Shown here piece by piece: positions 21,569 through 30,538 of a stretch of DNA of 64,000 nucleotides. Every line of letters begins with the position of its first letter. Position 1 is the first letter of the stretch. A model generated the notes under the pieces. That model searched no databases. It saw only the letters and a list, made by a program, of their open reading frames with translations, and was not told the DNA's origin. The DNA lies in the NCBI GenBank assembly GCA_021496505.1, contig CP053031.1:3154001-3218000 (forward strand), written 5' to 3'. The translations under genes and the position numbers were made by a program. The stretch is from Thermoleophilia bacterium SCSIO 60948. Lineage in GTDB: Bacteria; Actinomycetota; Thermoleophilia; Solirubrobacterales; 70-9.

Positions 21569-23035
21569 ATGAGCACCGCAAGCGCTGAGCAGACCGCGAT
21601 CGACGGAGTTCCGAAGCAGCTTCTGATCGGGGGCGAGTGGCGCGACGCGAGCTCGGGCGAGACGTTCTCGGTCGAGGACCCGTCGACCGGAGAGACGCTG
21701 TGCGAGATCGCCGACGGTGGCGAGGACGACGCGAAGGCGGCGCTCGATGCGGCCTGCGCGGTCCAGGAGGAGTGGGCCGCGACCCCGGCCAACGATCGCT
21801 CCGACATCCTCCAGAAGGCGTTCGAGCTGATGAAGGAGCGCGAGGACGAGCTCGCGACGGCGATGACGCTCGAGATGGGCAAGTCGATCGCCGAGTCGAA
21901 GGCCGAGCTGACCTACGCCTCCGAGTTCTTCCGCTGGAACGCGGGTGAGGCGCTCAGGCTCGACGGCTACTACAAGCAGGCCGCCAACGGGACGGGACGC
22001 GTTCTCGTCATGAAGCAGCCCGTCGGCCCCTGCTACTTCATCACCCCCTGGAACTTCCCCGCGGCGATGGGCACGCGGAAGATCGGCCCGGCGATCGCGG
22101 CGGGCTGCACGATGGTGATGAAGCCCGCGCAGCTCACGCCTCTGACGATGCTGAACCTGGCGAAGCTGCTGCAGGAGGCGGGCCTTCCCGATGGCGTCCT
22201 GAACATCGTCACCGGCGCTTCGTCGAGCTCGATCTCGAAGCCGATCATCTCCGACCCGCGGCTTCGCAAGCTGAGCTTCACCGGGTCGACCGAGGTCGGC
22301 CAGATGCTGATCGAGCAGTCGGCCGAGCGGGTGCTGAAGACGTCGATGGAGCTCGGCGGCAACGCCCCGTTCCTCGTCTTCGAGGACGCCGACCTCGACG
22401 CCGCCGTCGAGGGCGCGATGACCGCGAAGATGCGGAACATCGGCGAGGCCTGCACGTCGGCCAACCGCTTCCACGTCGCCGCATCGGTCGCGGACGAGTT
22501 CACCGAGAAGCTCGCGGAGAAGATGCGGGCGCTGAACGTCGGCCGAGGGGTCGACGAGGACACCGACATCGGGCCGCTGATCGACGACGACCAGCGCCAG
22601 AAGGTCGCCGAGCTCGTCGACGACGCGACCTCGAAGGGCGCGACGGCGGTCGTCGGCGGAGGCGCGCGCGACGGCGCCGGCTACTTCTTCGAGCCGACCG
22701 TCCTCTCGGGCGTGCCCGACGAGGCGCGGCTCCGCAAGGAGGAGATCTTCGGGCCGGTCGCGCCGGTGTTCACGTTCGATTCCGAGGACGAGGCGATCGC
22801 CGCGGCCAACGACACGGAGTACGGACTCGTCGCCTACGTCTTCACGCGCGACCTCAAGCGCGCGTTCCGGGTCTGCGAGAAGCTCGAGACGGGGATGATC
22901 GGCCTCAATCAGGGCCTCGTCTCGAACGCCGGCGCCCCCTTCGGCGGCGTCAAGGCCTCGGGCATCGGCCGCGAGGGCGGCAACGAGGGCATCGAGGAGT
23001 TCCTCGAGACGAAGTACGTCGCGATCAACCTCTAG
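21569..23035 (+). CDS. Aldehyde dehydrogenase (succinate-semialdehyde dehydrogenase type)
   Basis: 488 residues of the ALDH superfamily. Visible: FITPWNFPAAMGTRKIGPA, KPAQLTPLTML, SFTGSTEVG, the general base Glu in MELGGNAPFLV, the nucleophile Cys in GEACTSANRF, EEIFGPVAPV and a C-terminal NAGAPFGGVKASGIGREGG. The pattern is that of GabD-type succinate-semialdehyde dehydrogenases, but specificity among ALDHs cannot be assigned from motifs alone. ATG at 21569 has GAGGAGGA upstream. No gabT neighbour. A hairpin at 23081-23111 separates it from the convergent lipoprotein gene. Confidence 0.93.
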   Translation: MSTASAEQTAIDGVPKQLLIGGEWRDASSGETFSVEDPSTGETLCEIADGGEDDAKAALDAACAVQEEWAATPANDRSDILQKAFELMKEREDELATAMTLEMGKSIAESKAELTYASEFFRWNAGEALRLDGYYKQAANGTGRVLVMKQPVGPCYFITPWNFPAAMGTRKIGPAIAAGCTMVMKPAQLTPLTMLNLAKLLQEAGLPDGVLNIVTGASSSSISKPIISDPRLRKLSFTGSTEVGQMLIEQSAERVLKTSMELGGNAPFLVFEDADLDAAVEGAMTAKMRNIGEACTSANRFHVAASVADEFTEKLAEKMRALNVGRGVDEDTDIGPLIDDDQRQKVAELVDDATSKGATAVVGGGARDGAGYFFEPTVLSGVPDEARLRKEEIFGPVAPVFTFDSEDEAIAAANDTEYGLVAYVFTRDLKRAFRVCEKLETGMIGLNQGLVSNAGAPFGGVKASGIGREGGNEGIEEFLETKYVAINL

Positions 23036-23080
23036 CGGAGAGCGCGGACCGGCGGGCCGCTCGGCGACGCGGAGCTCGGC

Positions 23081-23111
23081 GACGAAACCCACGACTATCG
23101 GGGGTTTCGTC
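23081..23111. terminator. Bidirectional hairpin between convergent genes
   Basis: GACGAAACCC and GGGTTTCGTC form a perfect 10-bp stem with an 11-nt loop, 45 bp after the ALDH stop and 18 bp from the end of the lipoprotein gene. No long T-run on either side. Confidence 0.55.
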
Positions 23112-23128
23112 ACCCGGCTCGCTGCGGC

Positions 23129-23578
23129 CTACGGGAGCGCGATCGAGCTGCCGGGCTCGTAGTCGGGGTAGAGCTGCTCGAGGACGGGGAGCCAGTCCTC
23201 GAAGCGGTCGATCTCGCAGCCGTCGGCGCGGCTGAGATCGACGTTGATGTCGCGCCCGTCCAGAGTGCCGGTGACGTTCAGCAGGTCCTCGCCACCGAAC
23301 TGCTGGGTGCAGACCGCGTTCGTCGGCAGCGGGTCGATCGCCGAGTCGGGGACCTTTCCGAGCGCCGCGCACGCGGCCTCATCCTCCGAGTCCGTCGCCG
23401 GGCAGGAGAGCTCCGCGCGCTCGGTCGGGCCGTTCTCGCCCTTCGGCTGGAGCTCGAAGGCGAGCATCGTCTCGGGCTCGCCGCCTCCCGACGCGTCGCC
23501 ACCCTCCTCCGAGCCGCACCCGAGTAGGGCGACGGTCGAGAGCGCGACGGCGGCGAAGGTGAGGCTTCTCGGCTTCAT
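23129..23578 (-). CDS. Lipoprotein with subtilisin-inhibitor-like domain (tentative)
   Basis: 149 residues. N-terminal lipoprotein signal (LTFAAVALSTVALLGC, lipobox LLGC) with a Ser/Gly/Asp linker. The mature part has four cysteines in the order ELSCPATDSEDEAACAAL, NAVCTQQFGGEDLLNVTGT and SRADGCEIDRFEDW. Four cysteines in two disulfides with this spacing, and the V-x-G-x-x-x-G-R strand, resemble the Streptomyces subtilisin inhibitor (SSI) fold; I judge this as suggestive only. A lipid-anchored protease inhibitor or a simple structural domain are both possible. Start ATG at 23576-23578; a longer frame upstream lacks a signal peptide. Confidence 0.78.
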   Translation of the reverse strand: MKPRSLTFAAVALSTVALLGCGSEEGGDASGGGEPETMLAFELQPKGENGPTERAELSCPATDSEDEAACAALGKVPDSAIDPLPTNAVCTQQFGGEDLLNVTGTLDGRDINVDLSRADGCEIDRFEDWLPVLEQLYPDYEPGSSIALP

Positions 23579-23634
23579 GCCACCACTACGCGCGAGCCAC
23601 CCGACCGTCACGCCCGCGCATCGGTTGCGCATGC

Positions 23635-24165
23635 TCAGCGGCCGATCAGGGCGCGCAGCATCTGGGCCGGTGTCCTGCGGCGCTCGAGGTAGCACTGGTG
23701 GTACTCCTCGGCGCGCCAGAACGGGCCCGCATCCTCGATCTCCGTCACGATGTCGCGCCGCTTGCCGCCCTGCTCGCGGTCCCGGGAACCCTCGGCGATC
23801 GCGCGCTGCTCCTCGGAGTGGGTGAAGATCGCGCTGCGGTACTGGCTGCCGACATCGAAGCCCTGGCGGTTCCGCTGTGTCGGGTCGTGCATCGCCCAGA
23901 AGCGGTCGAGCAGCTCGGCGTAGGAGACACGCTCGGGGTCGTAGGTGACCTCGACCACCTCCGCGTGCCCGGTCCGCCCCGAGCAGACCTGCTCGTAGGT
24001 CGGGTTCTCGGCATGCCCTCCGGCGTAGCCGACCGCCGTGCCGACGACGCCCTCGACCTCGCGGTAGGCGGCCTCGGGCTTCCAGAAGCAGCCGGCGGCG
24101 AAGGTCGCCGTCTCGGTCGTGGCCGGCGCCGCGACGCCGTCGTGCCCGCTGTCGATCTCGCTCAT
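23635..24165 (-). CDS. msrA: Peptide-methionine (S)-S-oxide reductase
   Basis: 176 residues. MsrA repairs methionine-S-sulfoxide with thioredoxin as reductant. The catalytic Cys is in AGCFWKPEA (family G-C-F-W), followed by [26 protein letters not shown], split as [15 protein letters not shown] and [10 protein letters not shown], and [14 protein letters not shown] and QYRSAIF, all diagnostic. A further Cys in [11 protein letters not shown] replaces the usual Asp of HQDY and may act as a resolving Cys. Start ATG 24163-24165 (MSEIDSG). Thioredoxin is encoded at 31070-31396 in this window but not next to it. Confidence 0.94.
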   Translation of the reverse strand: MSEIDSGHDGVAAPATTETATFAAGCFWKPEAAYREVEGVVGTAVGYAGGHAENPTYEQVCSGRTGHAEVVEVTYDPERVSYAELLDRFWAMHDPTQRNRQGFDVGSQYRSAIFTHSEEQRAIAEGSRDREQGGKRRDIVTEIEDAGPFWRAEEYHQCYLERRRTPAQMLRALIGR

Positions 24166-24282
24166 CCGGCCCGCTCCTCGAGTTCCGTGGTGCGCGATCG
24201 ATTCTAGGGTCGCCCGGAGCCGCCGAACCCGATCGCAGCCCTGCAACGATTCCGCAACCGGCGTCGCCTATGGTCGGGATCG

Positions 24283-24816
24283 ATGCCAGCCGCGACCCCG
24301 GGCGAGAGCCTCAAGATCACCCCGCACGAGACGATCCGCGTCGTCTCCTCCGACGAGCGCGAGCTCCACCTCGAGGTCACCTACGGCCCCGGCTCGAAGC
24401 CTCCGCCGCCGCACAGCCATCCGACCTCCCATGAGCACTTCGAGGTCCGCCGCGGCCGCCTCGCGACGATGATCGGCGGCGTCGAGCGCGGCTACGTCGG
24501 CGGCGAGAGCTTCGACGTGCCGCACGGCACACCGCACGCGATGTGGAACCCGGGATCGGAGCCGGTGCTCGCCGACTGGCGGATCAGCTCACCCGGCCGC
24601 GCGATCGAGTGGTTCCGCGCGATCGACCGGCTGCGTCGCGAGGGCGAGACCGGCAAGGACGGGATGCCACCGCTGCCGGTCATGGCGGCCCTGATCTCCG
24701 ACTACAGCGACGTCTTCGAGCTCCGCGTCCTCCCCGGTCCACTCAACAAGGTCCTCATCGGCGCTCTCGCCCCGCTCGGTCGCGGGAAGGCGCGAAGCGC
24801 GAGCGCCTCGGCCTAG
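24283..24816 (+). CDS. Cupin-domain protein
   Basis: 177 residues, single cupin barrel at about 25-105. Metal-binding motif 1 is PPHSHPTSHEHFEV (H-x-H-x5-E), and motif 2 is GTPHAMWNPGSEP with its His. Small cupins of this type are often mannose-6-phosphate isomerase-like or sugar-binding, but no activity can be assigned. The C-terminal 70 residues are helical with no known domain. Start ATG 24283. Its stop overlaps the stop of the convergent membrane-protein gene by 4 nt. Confidence 0.82.
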   Translation: MPAATPGESLKITPHETIRVVSSDERELHLEVTYGPGSKPPPPHSHPTSHEHFEVRRGRLATMIGGVERGYVGGESFDVPHGTPHAMWNPGSEPVLADWRISSPGRAIEWFRAIDRLRREGETGKDGMPPLPVMAALISDYSDVFELRVLPGPLNKVLIGALAPLGRGKARSASASA

Positions 24817-25286
24817 AGCGTCCCGGTCGAGATCAGCGTCACGATCGCGACCGCCGGCGCGCCGAAGTCCGACAACAGGATCACGGAGTTGCCGGGGGCG
24901 AAGTTGCGCTCGCGCGCCATCCCCCGGACGTGGTTGATCCCGGCGAGGACGAGGAACACCGACGCGCCGATGACAGCCGTCGCGAGCGCCTCGTTCGATC
25001 CCGAGTGGACGGCGTAGATCGACGCCGCGCCGAACGCGAGGTTGGCGAACCCGACCTCGTATTGGAACCCACCCGACGGCCAGCCGATAGAGGCCGCTGT
25101 CGGCTTGGCGAAGATCGTGTGTGAGATCGCGCCGCCGACGCCGTTCCATCCGAGCGCCAGGTAGGTGACCCAGACCAGCAGGGCCTCGTCGACCGACGGA
25201 TTGACCCGCGGACCCGGCGGCTCGACCTGCAGCAGACCGAGCACGACGGCGACGACGAAGACGACCGGGGGGACGAAGGCGATCAT
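24813..25286 (-). CDS. Four-helix membrane protein of unknown function
   Basis: 157 residues with hydrophobic segments at about 3-20, 35-52, 75-95 and 100-120 and a fourth near the C-terminus (LLSDFGAPAVAIVTLIST). Conserved-looking blocks are WNGVGGAISHTIFAKPTAASIGW, read here as GGAISHTIF and AASIGWPSGGFQYEVGFANL, and RNFAPGNSVIL. I recall a family of bacterial membrane proteins with GGxISHxxF and FQxEVGFANL (annotated DUF6790, from memory and unverified). It follows fumC at 9 bp in the same direction, so it may be co-transcribed; a functional link is not evident. Confidence 0.75.
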   Translation of the reverse strand: MIAFVPPVVFVVAVVLGLLQVEPPGPRVNPSVDEALLVWVTYLALGWNGVGGAISHTIFAKPTAASIGWPSGGFQYEVGFANLAFGAASIYAVHSGSNEALATAVIGASVFLVLAGINHVRGMARERNFAPGNSVILLSDFGAPAVAIVTLISTGTL

Positions 25287-25295
25287 CGCGTTCCC

Positions 25296-26621
25296 TCAGC
25301 CGTGCGGGTGGGCCATCTTGCGGTAGTCGAGCGCGATCTCGAGCGTCTCGTCGTCGACGCCCTTCTCCGTCGCGACCTCGCGCAGGGTGCGTCCCGAGTC
25401 GGCGGCCTCCTTGACGATCTCCGCGGCGGCGTCGTAACCGATGTACGGGTTGAGCGCGGTCGCCGCGGCGAGCGTCGCCTCGGCGTGCTTCGAGACCATC
25501 TCGTCGTTCGGCTCGATCCCGGCGACGCATTTCTCATTCAGCAGTCGCGAGGCCGCGCTCAACAGCTTGATCTGGTCGAGGAGGTTGCGGGCGATGAGCG
25601 GCACGCGGACGTTGAGCTCGAACTGGCCCTGGGTCCCGCCGATCGCGATCGCGGCGTCGTTGCCGATCACCTGATCGCCGACCTGGATGACGACCTCGGG
25701 GATGACCGGGTTGACCTTGCCCGGCATGATCGAGGAGCCCTTCTGGAGCTCGGGGAGGCGAAGCTCCGCGAGCCCGGCGCGCGGACCCGAGCCCATCAGG
25801 GCGAGGTCGCCGGCGATCTTGATCAGCGATACCGCGAGCGTCTTCAATGCACCGGAGAGCTCGACGAGCGAGTCGCGGTTGGCCTGCGCCTCGAAGCGGT
25901 CGAGCGGCTCGTGCGAGGTGACGCCGGTCTCCTCGGCGATCTTCGCCCGGACGCGCTCGGCGAAGTCCTCGTGGGTGTTGAGGCCGGTGCCGGTCGCGGT
26001 GCCGCCGAGCGGGATCTGCGCGACGCGCACCAGGGTCGAGCTGATGCGGTCGATCGCGAGCCGGATCTGCGCCGCGTAGCCGTCGAACTCCTGACCGAGG
26101 GTCACGGGCACCGCGTCCATCAGGTGCGTGCGGCCCGACTTGACGTGGTCGCGGAGCTCGTTGCCCTTGAGCTCGAAGACGGCCGTCAGCTCCTCGAGCG
26201 CGGGGATCAGGTCGGTGCGAACCTCGTCGAGGGCGGCGAGGTGGACCGCCGAGGGGAAGACGTCGTTCGAGGACTGGCCCATGTTGACGTGGTCGTTTCG
26301 GTGGACGCCCTCGCCGGCGAGGTTGGCGATCACCTCGTTGGCGTTCATGTTCGACGAGGTTCCGGAGCCGGTCTGGAAGACGTCGACGGGGAACTGCGAG
26401 TCGAACTCGCCCGCCGCGACGCGATCGCCGGCGGCGCCGATCCGCTCGGCGATGTCGGAGTCGAGCAGGCCGAGATCGCCGTTCACGCGAGCCGCGGCCG
26501 CCTTCAGCCGGCCGAGCCAGTGGACGACGGGAGCGGGGATCGGATGACCGGAGACGGGGAAGTTCTCAACCGCCTTCTGGGTCTCGCTGCCCCAGAGCTG
26601 CTCGCCAGTGCTCGCTTCCAT
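25296..26621 (-). CDS. fumC: Fumarate hydratase, class II
   Basis: 441 residues. Class II fumarase of the TCA cycle, a homotetramer that converts fumarate to L-malate without an iron-sulfur cluster. The substrate-site segments are QTGSGTSSNMNANEVIAN, GQSSNDVFPSAVH, GRTHLMDAVPVTLGQEF, and the family signature is GSSIMPGKVNPVIPE. Length and ends are normal. A second gene may follow in the same transcript (24813-25286). The start ATG at 26621 has a GGAGGA-type sequence upstream in the 61-bp leader. Confidence 0.96.
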   Translation of the reverse strand: MEASTGEQLWGSETQKAVENFPVSGHPIPAPVVHWLGRLKAAAARVNGDLGLLDSDIAERIGAAGDRVAAGEFDSQFPVDVFQTGSGTSSNMNANEVIANLAGEGVHRNDHVNMGQSSNDVFPSAVHLAALDEVRTDLIPALEELTAVFELKGNELRDHVKSGRTHLMDAVPVTLGQEFDGYAAQIRLAIDRISSTLVRVAQIPLGGTATGTGLNTHEDFAERVRAKIAEETGVTSHEPLDRFEAQANRDSLVELSGALKTLAVSLIKIAGDLALMGSGPRAGLAELRLPELQKGSSIMPGKVNPVIPEVVIQVGDQVIGNDAAIAIGGTQGQFELNVRVPLIARNLLDQIKLLSAASRLLNEKCVAGIEPNDEMVSKHAEATLAAATALNPYIGYDAAAEIVKEAADSGRTLREVATEKGVDDETLEIALDYRKMAHPHG

Positions 26622-26682
26622 CTTCCGGTCCTCCGTCGCTCAGGTAAAGGCTTGACGGCGCCGAGGCTATCGGCGCGGACCC

Positions 26683-27156
26683 TCAGGCAGCGGCTGCGGC
26701 GCGACCCGCCTCGAGCCCCTCGGCGACTGCCTCGCGGACCGCGTCGGGCGCATCGGAGAGCGGTGCCTGCTCGGAGCCGATCCGCAGTCCGAGGTCGTAG
26801 TGCACTGAGCTGACCTCCGCGCGGACCTCCACGACGCCGAGCAGGTAACCGAAGGAGACCGCGGCCTCGCGATCCCCGTCGGCCGCCTCGGCGGCGAGCT
26901 GCGACGCCGCCTGGGTCATCGTCTGACCGACCTCGGCGAGGTCCCCGGACGGCTGATCGGACGGCAGGCACTCGGCGATCGGCGTCGATCCGAGGGTGAC
27001 CGCGTCCGGCGCGGCGGCAAGCGCGTCGACGTAGGCGGCGGCGTCGGTGAGGCAGTCTGCGGGCGTCGATGGGTCCTCCTCGCGCCCGCATGCGGGGAGC
27101 GCGAGCAACGCCGCGACGAGCGCGGCGGCCATCGTGGTCCGGGGCGCCCGAGGCAT
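26683..27156 (-). CDS. Putative lipoprotein, hypothetical
   Basis: 157 residues: lipoprotein signal (TTMAAALVAALLALPAC, lipobox LPAC), then a mostly helical mature domain with two cysteines (DCLTDAAAYVDAL and AECLPSD) and helices rich in Ala/Glu (AASQLAAEAADG, FGYLLGVVEVRAEVS). The cysteines are likely bridged. I do not recognise a family. The start is ATG at 27154-27156; the frame extends to 27504 without a signal peptide and opposite ileS, so the shorter reading is right. Divergent from ileS with 78 bp between. Confidence 0.75.
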   Translation of the reverse strand: MPRAPRTTMAAALVAALLALPACGREEDPSTPADCLTDAAAYVDALAAAPDAVTLGSTPIAECLPSDQPSGDLAEVGQTMTQAASQLAAEAADGDREAAVSFGYLLGVVEVRAEVSSVHYDLGLRIGSEQAPLSDAPDAVREAVAEGLEAGRAAAAA

Positions 27157-27234
27157 CGCCCCTGACCCTAGGGCAGCCGCTTCGCCGGCCCGCGGACCGA
27201 GCCGAATCGCCGCACCTAGAATCCTCGGCCGCCC

Positions 27235-30200
27235 ATGCCCGGTTTCTCCCCCGTCGATCCCAAGGTCTCGTTCCCCGCCCTCGAAGAGAAGGCGCTCGAG
27301 CGCTGGCGCGAGCAGGACCTCTTCGCGCGTACCCAGAAGGCGCGCGAGGGCGCCCCGACCTGGAGCTTCTACGAGGGGCCGCCGACCGCGAACGGCCGTC
27401 CCGGCTCCCACCACGTCCTCTCGCGCGTCTTCAAGGACGTCTATCCGCGCTACCGCTCGATGTGCGGCTACTCGGTCCCGCGCAAGGCCGGCTGGGACTG
27501 CCACGGCCTCCCCGTCGAGCTCGAGGTCGAGCGCGAGCTCGGGATCACCTCGAAGGCCGAGATCGAGGAGTTCGGGATCGCCGAGTTCAACGAGCGCTGC
27601 CGCTCATCGGTCTTCCGCTACGTCGACGACTGGCGCGCGCTGACCGAACGGATCGGGCAGTGGATCGACCTCGACGACGCCTACTTCACGCTCGACAACA
27701 GCTACATCGAGTCCGTCTGGTGGTCGCTCGCCAAGGTCTGGCACGACGGCCGCCTATACCGCGGCCACCGGGTCGTCCCGTACTGCCCGCGCTGCGGCAC
27801 CGCGCTGTCCTCGCACGAGGTCGCGCAGGGATACGAGGACATCGTCGACCCCTCGGCCTACGTCGAGATGCCGATCACCTCGGTCCCGCCCTCCGACGAG
27901 ATCCCCGAGAGCCCGCTCGAGCCCGGCGACCGGCTCGTCGCCTGGACGACGACCCCCTGGACGCTGCTCTCGAACGCGGCGCTCGCGGTCGGGCCCGAGA
28001 TCGAGTACGTCCGCGTCCGGCCGGCCGGCAGCGAGCGCGTCTACGTCGTCGCGCGGGCGCTGGTCGATCGCGTGTTCGCGGTCGAGCCCGACGACGAGGC
28101 GCCGGAGATCATCGCGAGCCTTCCCGGCGCTGCGCTCGTCGGCATCACCTACTCGCCCCCGTTCGACTACGTGACGGACTTCGGCGAGCGGGGCCACACC
28201 GTGCTGCCCGCCGACTTCGTCACGACCGAGGACGGGACCGGGATCGTCCACACCGCGCTCGCCTTCGGCGAGGACGACTACGAGCTCGGCAAGAAGTTCG
28301 GCCTGACGCTCCAGAACCCGGTCCGGCTCGACGGCACCTTCGACGAGCGGATGGGCGAGTTCGCGGGCATCGGCGCGCGCGAGACGAACCCGCGAGTGCT
28401 CGAGCTGCTGCGCGAGCGCGAGCTGCTGCTGCGGGTCGAGGACTACGAGCACGCCTATCCGCACTGCTGGCGCTGCGGCACCGCGCTGCTCTACTACGCG
28501 AAGTCGAGCTGGTACGTGCGCACGACCGACGTCCGCGACCGGATGCTGGCCGAGAACGAGCGGATCGGCTGGCAGCCCGAGCACATCAAGCACGGCCGCT
28601 TCGGCCGCTGGCTCGAGAACAACCAGGACTGGGCGCTCTCACGCGAGCGCTACTGGGGCACGCCGCTGCCGGTCTGGCTGTGCGAGTCGCCCGACTGCGA
28701 GGGCGAGTTCTGCGCCGGCTCGATCGAGGAGCTCCGCGAGCGCGGCGGCGAGGTACCCGACGACCTGCACCGCCCCTACATCGACGACGTCGAGCTCGAC
28801 TGCTCGGACTGCGGCGGCACGATGCGCCGCGTTCCCGAGACGATCGACGCCTGGTGGGACTCGGGCTCGATGCCGTTCGCCCAGTACCACCACCCGTTCT
28901 CCGGCGACCCTCGCTTCGCCGAGCGCTTCCCGGCCGACTTCATCTCCGAGGCGATCGACCAGACGCGCGGCTGGTTCTATTCGCTGCTCGCGGTCTCGAC
29001 GCTCGTCTTCGACCAGGCCAGCTACCGCAACTGCGTCTGCCTCGGCCTGATCCTCGACCCCGAGGGACAGAAGATGTCGAAGAGCCGCGGCAACATCGTC
29101 GACCCCTGGCAGGTCCTCGAGCGCCACGGCGCCGATGCCTTCCGCTGGTACTACTTCACGTCCCAGCAGCCCTGGGCCGGCTACCGCTTCTCGGTCGAGA
29201 CGGTCGGCGAGTCGGTCCGCCAGTTCCTGCTGACGCTCTGGAACACCTACTCGTTCTGGGTCATGTATGCGAACGCGGAGGGCGCCGGCGCTGATCCCGT
29301 CGAGCTGCCGGAGACGGGACCCGACGCGGACGACCCCGCGGCGCTGCTCGACCGCTGGGCGCTTTCACGGCTCGCCTCGCTCGTCGCGGAGGTGCGCGAG
29401 CACATGGACGGCTACGACGCGACCCAGGCAGGGCGGGCGATCGCCGCCTACGTCGACGAGCTCTCGAACTGGTACGTCCGGCTCTCGCGGCGGCGCTTCT
29501 GGGCGGGGGACGCGGCCGCGCTGGCGACGCTCCGCCACTGCCTGATCGAGGTCTCGAAGCTGCTCGCGCCGCTTACTCCGTTCGTCTCCGACGAGATCTA
29601 CCGCAACCTCGTCGGCGGTGCCGACGGTGACTTCGCCGGCGTGCCGGACTCGGTCCACCTCGCCGACTTCCCCGAGGTCGCCGAGGCGCATCGCGACCCC
29701 GAGCTCGAGCGCGACGTCGAGGCCGTGCGCCAGACGGTCGAGCTCGGCCGCGCCGCGCGCGCCCGCGGCAAGATGAAGATGCGCCAGCCCCTGGCGCGCG
29801 CGATCGTCGTCGCGACGGGGGACGAGCGCGCCGCGATCGAGCGCATGGCCGGTCTCGTCGAGGCCGAGCTCAACGTGAAGCGGGTCGAGTTCGTATCCGA
29901 GGAGGCCGACCTGGTCAGCCACGCGGTGAAGCCGAACTTCCGCGCGCTGGGTCCGCGTTTCGGCGCGAAGATGCCCGAGGTCAAGGCGGCGATCGAGGCG
30001 CTCGATCCCGACCACGCCGCCGAGGCGATCCGTGGCGAGCGCAGGATCGCGATCGCGATCGACGGCCGCGACCACCCGCTCGAGCCCGGCGACATGACGC
30101 TCGCGATGCAGCCGCTCGAGGGGTACGAGGTCGAGTCGGAGGCGGGTCATGCCGTGGCGCTCGAGCTCGAGTTGTCGGACGAGCTGCTGCGCGAGGGGCT

Positions 30201-30438
30201 CGCGCGCGAGATCGTCCACGCGGTGCAGGGCGCGCGCAAGGACGCGGGCCTCGAGATCACCGACCGGATCTCACTCTCGCTCGGCGGTGACGCGGGGCTG
30301 CTCGAAGCCTCCAGGGAGTACGAGGGCTACGTCGCCGGCGAGACGCTCGCGACGAGCGTCGACTACGGCGGCAGCGATGGCCGGGCGACGAAGGTCGACG
30401 GCCGCGAGTTGCTGATCGCGGTCTCCGCCGCCGGCTGA
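27235..30438 (+). CDS. ileS: Isoleucyl-tRNA synthetase, IleRS2-like with a GSHH signature
   Basis: 1067 residues, class I synthetase. The catalytic domain begins EGPPTANGRPGSHHVLSR; the HIGH-type signature is G57-S58-H59-H60 instead of H-x-G-H. The CP1 editing domain and the zinc-like pairs (CPRCGTALS, CWRCGTALL, CSDCGGTM) follow, then the tail-side active site DWALSRERYWGTPLPVW, and KMSKS at about 613-617 in GQKMSKSRGN. The C-terminal anticodon domain (from 720) is of the longer, IleRS2/eukaryote-like type, ending with IDGRDHPLEPGD and a small tail domain. Reported IleRS2 enzymes with a swapped G-x-H-H resist mupirocin extremely well, so this protein is predicted resistant. No other IleRS is in the window. 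A T-box leader is unlikely: only 78 bp separate it from the divergent gene. Confidence 0.96.
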   Translation: MPGFSPVDPKVSFPALEEKALERWREQDLFARTQKAREGAPTWSFYEGPPTANGRPGSHHVLSRVFKDVYPRYRSMCGYSVPRKAGWDCHGLPVELEVERELGITSKAEIEEFGIAEFNERCRSSVFRYVDDWRALTERIGQWIDLDDAYFTLDNSYIESVWWSLAKVWHDGRLYRGHRVVPYCPRCGTALSSHEVAQGYEDIVDPSAYVEMPITSVPPSDEIPESPLEPGDRLVAWTTTPWTLLSNAALAVGPEIEYVRVRPAGSERVYVVARALVDRVFAVEPDDEAPEIIASLPGAALVGITYSPPFDYVTDFGERGHTVLPADFVTTEDGTGIVHTALAFGEDDYELGKKFGLTLQNPVRLDGTFDERMGEFAGIGARETNPRVLELLRERELLLRVEDYEHAYPHCWRCGTALLYYAKSSWYVRTTDVRDRMLAENERIGWQPEHIKHGRFGRWLENNQDWALSRERYWGTPLPVWLCESPDCEGEFCAGSIEELRERGGEVPDDLHRPYIDDVELDCSDCGGTMRRVPETIDAWWDSGSMPFAQYHHPFSGDPRFAERFPADFISEAIDQTRGWFYSLLAVSTLVFDQASYRNCVCLGLILDPEGQKMSKSRGNIVDPWQVLERHGADAFRWYYFTSQQPWAGYRFSVETVGESVRQFLLTLWNTYSFWVMYANAEGAGADPVELPETGPDADDPAALLDRWALSRLASLVAEVREHMDGYDATQAGRAIAAYVDELSNWYVRLSRRRFWAGDAAALATLRHCLIEVSKLLAPLTPFVSDEIYRNLVGGADGDFAGVPDSVHLADFPEVAEAHRDPELERDVEAVRQTVELGRAARARGKMKMRQPLARAIVVATGDERAAIERMAGLVEAELNVKRVEFVSEEADLVSHAVKPNFRALGPRFGAKMPEVKAAIEALDPDHAAEAIRGERRIAIAIDGRDHPLEPGDMTLAMQPLEGYEVESEAGHAVALELELSDELLREGLAREIVHAVQGARKDAGLEITDRISLSLGGDAGLLEASREYEGYVAGETLATSVDYGGSDGRATKVDGRELLIAVSAAG

Positions 30439-30463
30439 GCTCTCAGGCCGCCCCCTCTCCAGG

Positions 30464-30481
30464 GTCGTTCGCCGGAACGAC
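30464..30481 (+). terminator. Short hairpin after ileS
   Basis: GTCGTTC-GCCG-GAACGAC, perfect 7-bp stem with a 4-nt loop, 26 bp after the ileS stop. No T-run, so it is a weak terminator candidate or mRNA-end stabiliser. Confidence 0.4.
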
Positions 30482-30538
30482 ATCGAATAGCCCATCGGAC
30501 TGACGCCGGGGCGCTTCGTGGGACGTAGAAATCCCACC

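Noticed and set aside
21548-23113. 521-codon minus-strand frame opposite the aldehyde dehydrogenase
   Set aside because: No recognisable domain; the plus strand carries the full ALDH signature.
27157-27234. T-box or leader peptide upstream of ileS
   Set aside because: Only 78 bp are available and no specifier-stem or antiterminator structure was found.
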